Positions 40,001 to 48,416 of a stretch of 64,000 nucleotides of DNA are shown piece by piece. The notes under the pieces were generated by a model. That model made no database searches and had not been told where the DNA came from. It was given only the letters and a program-made list of their open reading frames with translations. Position 1 is the stretch's first letter, and every line of letters starts with the position of its first letter. Made by a program: the position numbers and the translations under genes. Origin of the DNA: Tritrichomonas musculus (lineage: Eukaryota > Parabasalia > Tritrichomonadida > Tritrichomonadidae); assembly GCA_039105265.1 (NCBI GenBank), contig JAPFFF010000008.1:5642001-5706000 (forward strand), in the 5' to 3' direction.

Positions 40001-42118
40001 TTGTATAATGTCAGTTTCATTTTCATTTCCGGTTTTTAATTGTTTAAAGAATTTTTGAATTATAATTTTAGATTCTTCTTGTCCTCTAAAATAACTTTCA
40101 ACAAGATCTGAAGACTTACATTCGTATTTATTTGAATGCGTTGCATTAGAGATACGATATTTAATTTCTTCTTCATTTTTCTCATAAATAGGTAATAATT
40201 GAATTGATTCAATAATCTCGATGAATGATGAATAACCTCCTTCTTTATTCATGCACTTTTCTTTCAAATTGTTAATTCCATAAGTGCTGTTTCCATCATC
40301 ATCAATAAACTCTTCATTTATTGAATAATTTTTAATTTGTTTACTAATTTCTTCCTCAGTAAAAATTTCATAAATAAGAAGGCCAAATGAATAAATAGCA
40401 GAAAAAGATGAATCGGAATCTATGTCAAAAAAGCATCCAAAATAAGCATTTTTTGTTGACGAAATAAAAATGTTTTGGCTACAAAGATTCTTTTGATATC
40501 TATTCACTTGATGCAAGTCATTCATTGCCATTGCTATTTCAAGAATAATTACAATTTTATCAACCAAATTTAACTTTATTTTATTATTTTTTCCATGCAG
40601 AATTGAATGCAATGTACCAAGTGGAAAATAAGGAATACAAATGGAATTCTCACTGCTTTTAAATTCACAATGAACAAAGAATTTTGAATACAATTCATCA
40701 ATTTCAAAATTTTTATTTAGTTTTCTTTGATAATAAAAAGAATTGTTTTGTAAATCAAAATACAATTTGCAATTTAAACTATCATCACTTATAAACAAAT
40801 ATCTCGCATCTGGAAGTTTTATATCAGTTATTTCATTTATTCTTGCTGAAATGAGTTTTTCATTCAGAATGTTTTTTATAAGCAAATGAAAAAGAAAATC
40901 AAAACAAAAATATTTTCTTTCTTTTACAATTTCCACAATGAATTCTACAGTTCTGTCATTAATTAATTCTGTTTTTGAATTCAAAATATTATAGAACTGA
41001 CTTCCGTTGATATAATAAAAATACAATAAAAACGTCGATTTGATATATTTGATAAGAAATGAAGCTGGCCTTTTAAAATTGCCTTTTGTGAAGTAGAAAA
41101 GATTTGCAGGTTGTTCCGGGAATGCTTGATTAAGAGCTTCATTTGGCAATATTTTAAATCCAGATAAATAAGAATCAATTAAAGTCTCCAGATCATTTTT
41201 TTGTTCTTTACATTTATCTAAGAAAACAGTAAAAAAAGTGGAAATTTGTTGTTTCAAAAAGTTGTCAAAATCAGTTTGACAATTTTCATTGAATCCTTTT
41301 TGAATTATTTCAATAATGTCAGAAATGATTTGAATTATTTTTACATTTTCACTTTGTTTTGAATTTTTTTGAATTGATTCTTGACAACTTAAAAAAACTT
41401 TCTTGTTTTCATCAACGTTGAATGATTCCAATGTTATTGAATCGAGATCCACATTAATTCTTTTTTCTTTATGTTTTGAGTAAATTTCATTGATTAATTT
41501 TGTTACCTTTTTTATGATTATTAAAATATTGTATTGATAACTTTTTATTTCATTAGTAAAATTAAGAATTTGATTGAATACTTTATTTATTGTTTTGATG
41601 TTTTTGTTCGTTTTTTCAATATTTTCGTTTATTCGTCGATTATTTAAAGGTTGATTTTCAGATTTTGTTTCTTTATCAATTTGAGAAACCACCCCTTTCA
41701 ATTCATTGAATGAAGATTCAATAATACCAAACCCATCAAAAACAAACGTCTCTGTAAGCAATAATTTGAGATATTGATTTTTCGATTGTATATTCACGAT
41801 TACATTCCCAATTTGAGATATGCAAGTTGTTGGAAGCTTGCAATAGTCAGAATCACTTAGGCGGCTCTTTATTATGGGTTCATAATTGATTATTGAATGA
41901 TGAAGTGTTTTGAAAAGACTTTCAAAATCTGAAAAACCAATCTTTGAATAATTTTTGCTTCTATGATGTTTTGAATAGATTTTATTAACGTCAATTCTTA
42001 AAAAATCTAAAATATCTTTTAAATTGAAAATAATTCCTTTTTTAATAGTATTTTTTTCAATCTTTATTTCTCTATTTTGGCCGATATCAATGAAAATGCT
42101 ATAATTATTAGCAATCAT
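37091..42118 (-). CDS. Giant protein with three degenerate protein-kinase-like regions
   Basis: A 1675-residue soluble protein. The N-terminal 450 residues are helical and Ile-, Asn- and Lys-rich. Then come three kinase-like regions, each introduced by an IPYFPxGT or similar hinge. The first (about 480-660) has the helix IVIILEIAMAMNDLHQ, but the HRD motif is replaced by YQKNLCSQ and no DFG is seen. The second (about 870-1140) has FHGCLSSQYIF in place of HRDLKxxN and GSF in place of DFG, yet keeps the APE motif (YRAPEFF) and the D-x-Y-S-F-G segment after it. The third (about 1240-1420) is weaker still, with IVHSNNLYVGNIS. None can be an ordinary active kinase. The likely role is a pseudokinase scaffold related to the TKL-group proteins that trichomonads have in large numbers. 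The start is the first ATG. Confidence 0.88.
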   Translation of the reverse strand: MIANNYSIFIDIGQNREIKIEKNTIKKGIIFNLKDILDFLRIDVNKIYSKHHRSKNYSKIGFSDFESLFKTLHHSIINYEPIIKSRLSDSDYCKLPTTCISQIGNVIVNIQSKNQYLKLLLTETFVFDGFGIIESSFNELKGVVSQIDKETKSENQPLNNRRINENIEKTNKNIKTINKVFNQILNFTNEIKSYQYNILIIIKKVTKLINEIYSKHKEKRINVDLDSITLESFNVDENKKVFLSCQESIQKNSKQSENVKIIQIISDIIEIIQKGFNENCQTDFDNFLKQQISTFFTVFLDKCKEQKNDLETLIDSYLSGFKILPNEALNQAFPEQPANLFYFTKGNFKRPASFLIKYIKSTFLLYFYYINGSQFYNILNSKTELINDRTVEFIVEIVKERKYFCFDFLFHLLIKNILNEKLISARINEITDIKLPDARYLFISDDSLNCKLYFDLQNNSFYYQRKLNKNFEIDELYSKFFVHCEFKSSENSICIPYFPLGTLHSILHGKNNKIKLNLVDKIVIILEIAMAMNDLHQVNRYQKNLCSQNIFISSTKNAYFGCFFDIDSDSSFSAIYSFGLLIYEIFTEEEISKQIKNYSINEEFIDDDGNSTYGINNLKEKCMNKEGGYSSFIEIIESIQLLPIYEKNEEEIKYRISNATHSNKYECKSSDLVESYFRGQEESKIIIQKFFKQLKTGNENETDIIQYIFKSLSLDINDESSSERYLFTLSQVEKNDFIMTNDIISSIINDFIKSLNKYLSPMIINSIYDDITKVFNKKQKLKIGELYETVLKEKKCFYLNEFTRIFIKNIVNQSLFIQAMEKIKDDFDINELILVHDIQQLNDIISSYKLYLSSILNFYIQKTYNDNVSKELQAREKRILNENYSKFIVHNNESYHKTKLTIPYFPMGTIDCIFLKPHDKSKQTLKKQNELEFNSVDKIVMILEIATALKDLHDNDEFHGCLSSQYIFLSSKKDAYIGSFCYDISLESDATRPKGPFYYRAPEFFDTPIDYSNDDEKYIDQYKLADIYSFGVLMHEILTEVNPELRMGNKPRGDRLNIVKGDYFHFLLSGRDNDCFEEGSETEELKDIIEKCMKYDSQERFSSFQEVIDNIKLLQIYLENEEEIEYRLLNAIDSRKYVCNLSDIVESYFEGQTKSKEDIYQIASNYRRNVTQDNEAYLIENTDIIKFIFENFDIKVKEDDKTYFFTDLFNIIIEDAFRNEFKPKSRIDYDDSFLLFSLEANNNKKVQHMTNYEGIVNFIVPITTLGDFIKNNDIEQYNCYLLTWIYMISKEFAIVHSNNLYVGNISTNEIGLYYSNKTKSLVPSVILFYSFHKLNQTMQTNRNDSYNMKMYSYDEILAKRQRKDIKYLHVLIHELFHFQTDFLHQINQTETANEIVYHLYNFIRKNLTSSQLEIFNKNQLSNDYSSFQITFHTLIEIFDYFKMKNFSFDNLILTFNTVFPLIDQFLTNIESNLDVPIKFNIPRMFMRTKISEMPGIIDSIRKKSSLLYSFIKNSEKEEKSHNDSLVKIEETENMIIIHAPNVEADIEKLNDIEYDALNFPENEFYTLNHSEPKKILYETKIKNLDFKEIFRYIEFAGLAKRSVAFLLKRYIFNLNPKFKYRITIKLNNQKNTANDGENTNLKLIKSATEGIPRLKKEPEAYFGNIVILINPEVKK

Positions 42119-42166
42119 TGTTAGCTATCTCTAAAATTTTCGAGATATCGGGCCAAATATTGGTCC

Positions 42167-42213
42167 AAACTTTTTCTGTGTCTCATTTAAAAATTTTAAA
42201 CTTTTTCTGTGTC
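42167..42213 (-). promoter_or_regulatory. Direct repeat upstream of the pseudokinase gene
   Basis: The 16-mer AAACTTTTTCTGTGTC occurs twice (42167-42182 and 42198-42213), 31 bp apart and 50-95 bp upstream of the minus-strand start at 42118. Its position suggests a regulatory pair, but no known factor site was recognised. Confidence 0.4.
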
Positions 42214-43219
42214 ATGTTTTTTTGATGCAATGAAATGAAGATTTTTTTAGAAAATAATAAATTTCTAAAATTTTAAATATAAATTGATACTTATTATCAA
42301 ACTTTCTAAAATTTATGAATAATGGAGGTTTTTTATTAAAATTTAAAATTGGAAATCATTGAGTTTATCGATCATATATAACCATTTTATTACTCATATA
42401 TGCATTATCAAATCGAAATTTTGGAAAAAAACAATAAAACATTTTTAAAATTTTTTATTTCTTGTTATTCGTGGTGAAAATGAATCAAAAAACAACTGAA
42501 CAATATATAATATCATTAAAAACATTAATTATCCATAAAAACTGTAGGTATTTAATTTTTTTTGAAGAGAGATTTTTTTGATATTTTTATGATTTTTTTT
42601 ATCATTATAATTAAAAAACATTGCTTTTTTTTATTTCATAAAGTTTTTTATACAAAATGTATTGGTGAATTGAATAATTCAAAAACTAGATGGCATGTTT
42701 TATTTTCTGATGGAAAATTTATTATTTAAATATCTTAACACATTCAAATCAAATAATTATTTTTTTATATTTTTTAAATTATGTGAATTGTTATAAAAAT
42801 TATTTTGTTAAAAAAATCACTTTTTATCATGATATTATATGGCTTCAGTGATTTAAAAAAATATGTAAAAGATGAATGGAAATAATAAACAGTAAAATGT
42901 AAAGTAATGATGATATTAGAGTATTTATGCAAATAATATATTATTTTTATTTTATTTATAAAATGAATGTAAATATCTTTTGCACTGTTTCATGATTATA
43001 CTTTAATAATTAATACTATATGTGTTTAGGAAATTAAGATTAACGGAATGGCTCATTAATATAACGAAATAAAAAAAAAATTGTAAAAAAAATTGAAGCC
43101 ATTTTGATCGTTGAAACATTACATAATGAATGAAATACATAAATATATATTTATCTATTTAAAATACAAATTAATATCAACAAACAAAATAAAAAAATAA
43201 ATGCAATATTATAATTGGT
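42214..43219. other. AT-rich intergenic stretch
   Basis: About 1 kb of A/T-rich DNA between two minus-strand genes, with T tracts. No gene, RNA or repeat was recognised. Confidence 0.5.
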
Positions 43220-43639
43220 CTACTTACGATACAAATCATTTCTTGATTGAATAGATCTTACTTTAGGTACCTTTATTGGATTCTGTTTCTTTTTTACCGG
43301 ATCTAATTTAACTTGTGGTTGATCAGGCATCTTAGCTTTAACCTTTACAGTTGTAACAACGAAAATATTATGATCTTTCTTCTTTTCATTATTTTCGTTT
43401 GCGTAAAACTTTTTATTTGAAGGAGTATATGTAGATCTCATAGGAGATTTATGAGGTGATGTTGTAGAAGCATTGCCACATGCTTCTTTTGGTAATGAAT
43501 ATATTGAAGAAAAAGTTTTTCGTCTTAATTTACAATATTGAAGGTTCATTTCTGTTCTCATATTACGACATCGTTGGACAATCTGGCTAAATTTTTCATC
43601 ATCAATACGTGCTTGAGTTATAAAATTGTTAGAAGACAT
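43220..43639 (-). CDS. Hypothetical basic protein, 139 residues
   Basis: A complete frame from the first ATG. The N-terminal half (about residues 12-48) is a charged helix (QIVQRCRNMRTEMNLQYCKLRRK). The rest is basic, with Ser, Thr and Pro, Lys-rich clusters and an ending RSIQSRNDLYRK. No domain was recognised. It diverges from the RJL GTPase gene with only 64 bp between the start codons, so the two may share promoter elements. A functional link with that flagella-associated GTPase is conceivable but not shown. Confidence 0.7.
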   Translation of the reverse strand: MSSNNFITQARIDDEKFSQIVQRCRNMRTEMNLQYCKLRRKTFSSIYSLPKEACGNASTTSPHKSPMRSTYTPSNKKFYANENNEKKKDHNIFVVTTVKVKAKMPDQPQVKLDPVKKKQNPIKVPKVRSIQSRNDLYRK

Positions 43640-43703
43640 AAACTTTTATAACGAACTTTTTCAAAACTTTTGAAAAAAAAGTACGTTTTAAAATCCACTA
43701 GGT
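43640..43703. promoter_or_regulatory. Very short divergent promoter region
   Basis: 64 bp separate two divergent start codons. The gap contains AACTTTTT-type motifs (near 43660) and a TCCACTAGG segment close to the plus-strand start that may act as initiator. Both transcripts must start within or just beside it. Confidence 0.5.
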
Positions 43704-44258
43704 ATGAGTAAAAAGGAAGAAGGACATTCAACTGTAAAAATTAAAATAGTTTCTCTTGGAGAAGTACGAGTTGGAAAGAGTTGTTTAATCAGAAGATTTT
43801 GTGAAGGAAGTAAATTTTCATCTCAATATTATCCCACAATTGGCCTTGATAACTATGCAAAGCAATTAACAGTTGATGGAACCCCAGTTTATACTCATTT
43901 TTGGGATATGTCTGGAGATGATTCATATTTCGAAGTAAGAAATGAATTTTATGGAGATACAGATGGTTTCGTTATAGTTTTTGATCTTTCTTCTCGTGAA
44001 ACTTTCACTCAACTTTCAAGATGGATTGATGAAGCAAAAAGATATGGTGCTGATCTTTCCACCTCAATTTTATGTGGAAATAAGTGCGATTCAGCCAAAA
44101 TTTCTGTATCAAATGATGAAGCATCATCTTACGCTCGAAAATTAGGAATTCCTTATTTTGATACATCAGCCCGATCTGGAAAAAATGTTCCTGATGCTTT
44201 CACCGAATTGTTAAGAATTATATTGCGGAGATTCAAACTTCCAAAAAGCAAGCTATAG
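43704..44258 (+). CDS. RJL: RJL-family small GTPase (DNAJC27/RBJ-like, no J domain)
   Basis: A 184-residue Ras-superfamily GTPase. It has P-loop GEVRVGKSC (19-27), switch I Thr in PTIG (45-48), switch II WDMSGDDSYFEVRNEFY (67-83), NKCD (126-129) and TSA (154-156). Switch II has DxxGDD in place of the DxxGQ or DxxGH form, so the Gln used for GTP hydrolysis is absent. The following EVRNEFY-x-D-T-x-G block is characteristic of RJL proteins. The C-terminus (PKSKL) lacks prenylation cysteines, which is also typical of RJL. The DnaJ domain of the animal homologue is absent, as in many protists. RJL has been linked to flagellated lineages and cilia-related signalling. Confidence 0.92.
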   Translation: MSKKEEGHSTVKIKIVSLGEVRVGKSCLIRRFCEGSKFSSQYYPTIGLDNYAKQLTVDGTPVYTHFWDMSGDDSYFEVRNEFYGDTDGFVIVFDLSSRETFTQLSRWIDEAKRYGADLSTSILCGNKCDSAKISVSNDEASSYARKLGIPYFDTSARSGKNVPDAFTELLRIILRRFKLPKSKL

Positions 44259-44365
44259 ATTTATTATTTATATTTTTTTTTTATTTTATTTCAATAATAA
44301 ATGAATATATATTCTAAATCCTAGTTTAAATAACAAATATTTAATAACAAATAAAATTGTAAATA

Positions 44366-46684
44366 TTAAATTAATTTCCGCTTATTAGAAAACCGTTCAA
44401 CAAGTATTTGATTCACTTCGGATAATTTTGAAATCTGTTTTTTGAAGTTTTCGCCAAAATTCAAGAAAAATTGAACATAAGACATAACAGCTGTTCTTCT
44501 TACTGTTACCGATTCAGATTCAAACAAAGGTAGCATAATATCAGGCAAGAAATTGAGATATTTCTTCAATTCATCTTTTTGAAGGCCTTCTAAGTATAGT
44601 TGGAGAATAATTCCAACTTCGTTTGGATAATCATCAATTAGTGGAATCAGTGAATTTTTCAAATTGCATGAATTGTTGTTTAATAATTTTAAAATGCATT
44701 TTTCTGCAATTGGAGGAAGATATGAACTCTCTTCGCTTGATGGTGAATCTCGAATTATAATGATAATTGATTCAACAAGGGAATCTAGAGAAACTTCAGG
44801 AAAGAAAATACTCATGCTTTCAATATATTGAAGTGTCCTTTCTTTGATCTGAGCCAATTGTAATTTAGAAGGATTCTTTTTTTCTTGATTTTCTGAGCCT
44901 TTGAAAAAGTTTTCATTCAAAATTGAATTAATTTTTTCAAGAGAGTTTTGAATTGGTCCGAAATTTTCAGTTGCGCAAATACTTTGTACGTGCTGATTAT
45001 ATGGTTTTCCTTCTATGATACATTCAATTATTTGATTTATTTTTCTTTCTAAAATGCAATCGCTAATAATCACAGCATCTGATTCGGATGCCTTGTGTTT
45101 CTTTCGAATAAGTTGCTTCAGCATCTCGATATTTTCATCTGACATTGGGAAGTCTGGGAAACGAGCAAGAGTTACTGCAGATAAACGTAGTTTGAATGCA
45201 CTTCTTTTGTAGCTGTTAAAAATATCTTCAAAGCCAAAGACATTTAATGATTTTTTGAGAAGTTTGCCATTAAAATTAAGATGAAAAAGAATTTCACCAA
45301 TTCGACTTTTTAAATCATTTGGTATTTCGTTAATCATAAACAAAACATGTGAAATCCATGATTTTTCATTTGGCGTTAAGATTATGGCTTGAATAACAGA
45401 ATTGATGAGCTTATCTTTCTTAACAGATGGATTTTTGACAAAATTTTCAACCTGCTGCGCAAGAAAAATTGCACTTGTAACTGTCGTCGGGGTAAATACA
45501 GTAGTAAGCGATGAATTTGAATTCGAATTGGAGTTAGAATCTATGCTTGATGAAAAATTTATTTTTGCAATGGATGGATTTGAATTTGAACTCAAACTTG
45601 ATTCTTTAGATAAGGAAATATTAATTTTTGGAATAGATGAATTAGAATTTGATCCTACACTCAGATCCTTGCTTATAGATGAAGAAATTTTTGGGACAGA
45701 TGAATTAGAGTTTGAATATAAATTTGATTCTTTGCTTGATTTTGATCCTGAAGAATTAAGTCTGATAGGTGTTGATGATGCAGATGCTGGCATAGCTGCT
45801 GAAGATGCAGAACCTTGCAAATTTGAAGATGATGCCGTTGGGGATGCAGGAGTAGATGAAAAGGATGTTTTATTCACTTTTCTATAACTAGTACTTTTCA
45901 TTGGACTTGTGGGAACTCCTTGAGACGATTTGTTTTTATCTTTAATTGAAAAACTTTGAGTAACTCTCCTTGGAGATGTGGGCGATCTAGGTGATGGTTG
46001 AAATTCAGAAGCTTCTTTCGCAATTTTTCTAACGTCTGGTGATTTGTCAGAAACCATTTCTTTTAAAACATTTTTAACTTGCACAATTGAACTCTGATAT
46101 ACTGCCGAAGGCCAATTTTGCTGCATTTTTTGTATGGATTCTGCAACTATTTTTCTGTGGATTGTGCTTTTTGAAGTCGATTCCGTTAATATTGATCGAA
46201 CAGTTCTTTTGTGAGGAACTGAAGCAGCTATTTGAAGGATAGCAAGTCTGCATGATTGAGAGATAATAGCTGTTCCGTGTGTTGTTTGCTTAAAAAAAGA
46301 TGGAATAAAAATATCAACATAATTTGCAAAACGAGATCCTAATACTTGTGCTGCTGCCGAAGCGCACATAGAACCCCATTTAACAAGTGTTGATCGAAGA
46401 TCAGTAACGCAAGCTGCGATATCAGGAGCTAGTTCGTTAAATTCAAAATCTGGAAAACTAAACACTCCTCCTTTAATAAGAGACATAATTCTTTGAATCG
46501 CATCTGATTTCGATGACCAGTCGCTTTTGGGCTGAAGTTTCATTTTTAAAGATAATAATTCACCTGATGCATCAAAATTATTTGGAATATGAACTCCATC
46601 AATGCCATCAAGTGGATTTTCGAATTGTGCAGGTAAATCTCCAAGTGTGTAATTACTCGAATTGTCGATAATCCTTGTAGACAT
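44366..46684 (-). CDS. CLASP-like microtubule-binding TOG/HEAT protein
   Basis: A 772-residue protein. Residues about 45-235 form a TOG domain of the CLASP N-terminal type (DWSSKSDAIQRIMSLIKGG ... LRSTLVKWGSMCASAAAQVLG ... DVRKIAKEASEF). A low-complexity linker (about 235-420) follows, rich in Ser, Asn, Pro and Lys with an SPTSPRR stretch, typical of microtubule-lattice-binding basic linkers. The C-terminal part (about 430-772) is helical HEAT-like sequence. CLASPs stabilise microtubules and promote rescue at plus ends and kinetochores. Animal and yeast CLASPs usually carry two or more TOG units, and here only one is clear. A repeat-rich Ser/Asn part of the linker gives an antisense open frame that is not a gene. 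Confidence 0.88.
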   Translation of the reverse strand: MSTRIIDNSSNYTLGDLPAQFENPLDGIDGVHIPNNFDASGELLSLKMKLQPKSDWSSKSDAIQRIMSLIKGGVFSFPDFEFNELAPDIAACVTDLRSTLVKWGSMCASAAAQVLGSRFANYVDIFIPSFFKQTTHGTAIISQSCRLAILQIAASVPHKRTVRSILTESTSKSTIHRKIVAESIQKMQQNWPSAVYQSSIVQVKNVLKEMVSDKSPDVRKIAKEASEFQPSPRSPTSPRRVTQSFSIKDKNKSSQGVPTSPMKSTSYRKVNKTSFSSTPASPTASSSNLQGSASSAAMPASASSTPIRLNSSGSKSSKESNLYSNSNSSVPKISSSISKDLSVGSNSNSSIPKINISLSKESSLSSNSNPSIAKINFSSSIDSNSNSNSNSSLTTVFTPTTVTSAIFLAQQVENFVKNPSVKKDKLINSVIQAIILTPNEKSWISHVLFMINEIPNDLKSRIGEILFHLNFNGKLLKKSLNVFGFEDIFNSYKRSAFKLRLSAVTLARFPDFPMSDENIEMLKQLIRKKHKASESDAVIISDCILERKINQIIECIIEGKPYNQHVQSICATENFGPIQNSLEKINSILNENFFKGSENQEKKNPSKLQLAQIKERTLQYIESMSIFFPEVSLDSLVESIIIIIRDSPSSEESSYLPPIAEKCILKLLNNNSCNLKNSLIPLIDDYPNEVGIILQLYLEGLQKDELKKYLNFLPDIMLPLFESESVTVRRTAVMSYVQFFLNFGENFKKQISKLSEVNQILVERFSNKRKLI

Positions 46685-47690
46685 AAATGCAAAACTACAA
46701 TTACTCTCAATTTTTCAGAACTTCAGAATTTTTAAATTCAATCTTTTATATTTTTATATGAGCACATAGAATTTGTTGACATAAAATTGAAATTAGATTA
46801 ATTATTTTGTATGAAAATAAACAAAGAAAAATACTGATTTTTTTACTATTTATTTGTGTTAAAAACGCCCATAATTAATAAACATGGAAAATTTGAGCTA
46901 ATAGGGAGCTATTACATAAAGGGCGAAAGCCAATCGACAAATAGGGAATTTTTCTAAAAAAATTTTTTTCATTCAAAAAGTTGTTGTCGATTGGTAAAAA
47001 AAAAAAAAAAATCTTTTTTTACCAATCGACAAACACGATAGGACTTTTTATGCGGAAAAATGGCCCTTCTTTGCCAATCGACAAACGACCATTTATAAAT
47101 CGATGTATCGAGAATTGATGTTTATCGAGGAGAGATCCCAAAATCATATATTTTGAACGGTACCGTATAAGGAGCATAACTACATAATATTGTCGAAAAA
47201 TTCCGCCTTCATCAGATACATATAATTATATCCAGTTTGTTCCTTCAGAAAAAGACTATTTATTTCCTGCTTATTATAGATCATCGTTTTTTACGTTAAT
47301 AATTTCAATATTACTAGCAGAGTAACAGGTTTACAAATCGATGCTATATTTCAAATAGTTGAAATATTAGATGTTTTACTCGATTAAAAACCTTTGGCGT
47401 CTCAAATAATATTCTCCATCGTATTTCACATATAATTATCAATACAGATGGTACAGAAAGCGTTGTAAAATTATGCTAATTTTCATTATTATTCAAATAT
47501 TCATTTAAAATACAGAGTTAAAAAACTATTAAATTTATAGTTCATTTAATAAAGTTTAAAAATGTATCAACAATAATCATTATTTTCTTTTTTATTATAC
47601 AAAAAACGATGATTTTGAATAAAAATTAAACATATTATAAACGGTCTTCTCTCAATTTTGAAATACATTATTTTTATCTAAATTTTACAT
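46685..47690. other. Intergenic stretch with a recurring CCAATCGACAAA motif
   Basis: No gene was seen. The CLASP promoter lies at the left end. The motif CCAATCGACAAA appears at about 46935, 47020 and 47072 on the plus strand and once inverted at about 46983. The inverted copy and the one at 47020 form a hairpin with an A/T core. Beyond 47100 the DNA is plain and AT-rich. Confidence 0.6.
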
Positions 47691-48306
47691 TTCACCTATT
47701 TGTATTCATTATTATCTCTTCATTTTAGTATATTATCTTTTTATGCAACTAAATATGATTATATATATGAATTAATTAACAAGATGATAATTTATTCTAG
47801 GTTAATATAAATTAATCTCATACTTTATTTAAAATTTCTTATATTTGTAAGATTATATTATTCATGTTAATATGTTGATAACAAATATATTATTATTTTA
47901 TTATATAAATACTTATTTATGCCACTTTTTATATTTCCCATTTTGATCGGCACTTTTTCATTTCACCTATTTGTATTCATTATTATCTCTTCATTTTAGT
48001 ATATTATCTTTTTATGCAACTAAATATGATTATATATATGAATTAATTAATAAGATGATAATTTATTCTAGGTTAATATAAATTAATCTCATACTTTATT
48101 TAAAATTTCTTATATTTGTAAGATTATATTATTCATGTTAATATGTTGATAACAAATATATTATTATTTTATTATATAAATACTTATTTATGCCACTTTT
48201 TATATTTCCCATTTTGATCGGCACTTTTTCATTTCACCTATTTGTATTCATTATTATCTCTTCATTTTAGTATATTATCTTTTTATGCAACTAAATATGA
48301 TTATAT
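47691..48306 (+). repeat. R array 1: 2.3 copies of the 271-bp tandem repeat
   Basis: The unit begins TTCACCTATTTGTATTC and contains GATCGGCACTTTTTC near its end. Copies start at 47691, 47962 and 48233, exactly 271 bp apart and nearly identical. The third is cut after about 73 bp at 48306. The same unit recurs in direct orientation at 57.5 and 62.5 kb and inverted at 57.9 and 63.3 kb. Confidence 0.93.
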
Positions 48307-48342
48307 TAATTGATTTAGCCATTCTTCTTCTTTCTTTCTTTC

Positions 48343-48379
<37 letters not shown>

Positions 48380-48380
48380 T
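48343..48380 (+). repeat. T13-A25 tract after TTTC repeats
   Basis: A short TTTC microsatellite leads into 13 T followed directly by 25 A, just before the ARM-like gene. Confidence 0.85.
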
Positions 48381-48416
48381 AAAGTAAACGTTTACTGAAC
48401 TAAGTTTCATATTTTT

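Noticed and set aside
45402-45887. Plus-strand open frame of 161 codons rich in Glu, Asp and Phe
   Set aside because: It is the antisense of the Ser/Asn-rich linker in the CLASP-like gene. The sense frame has clear domain homology.
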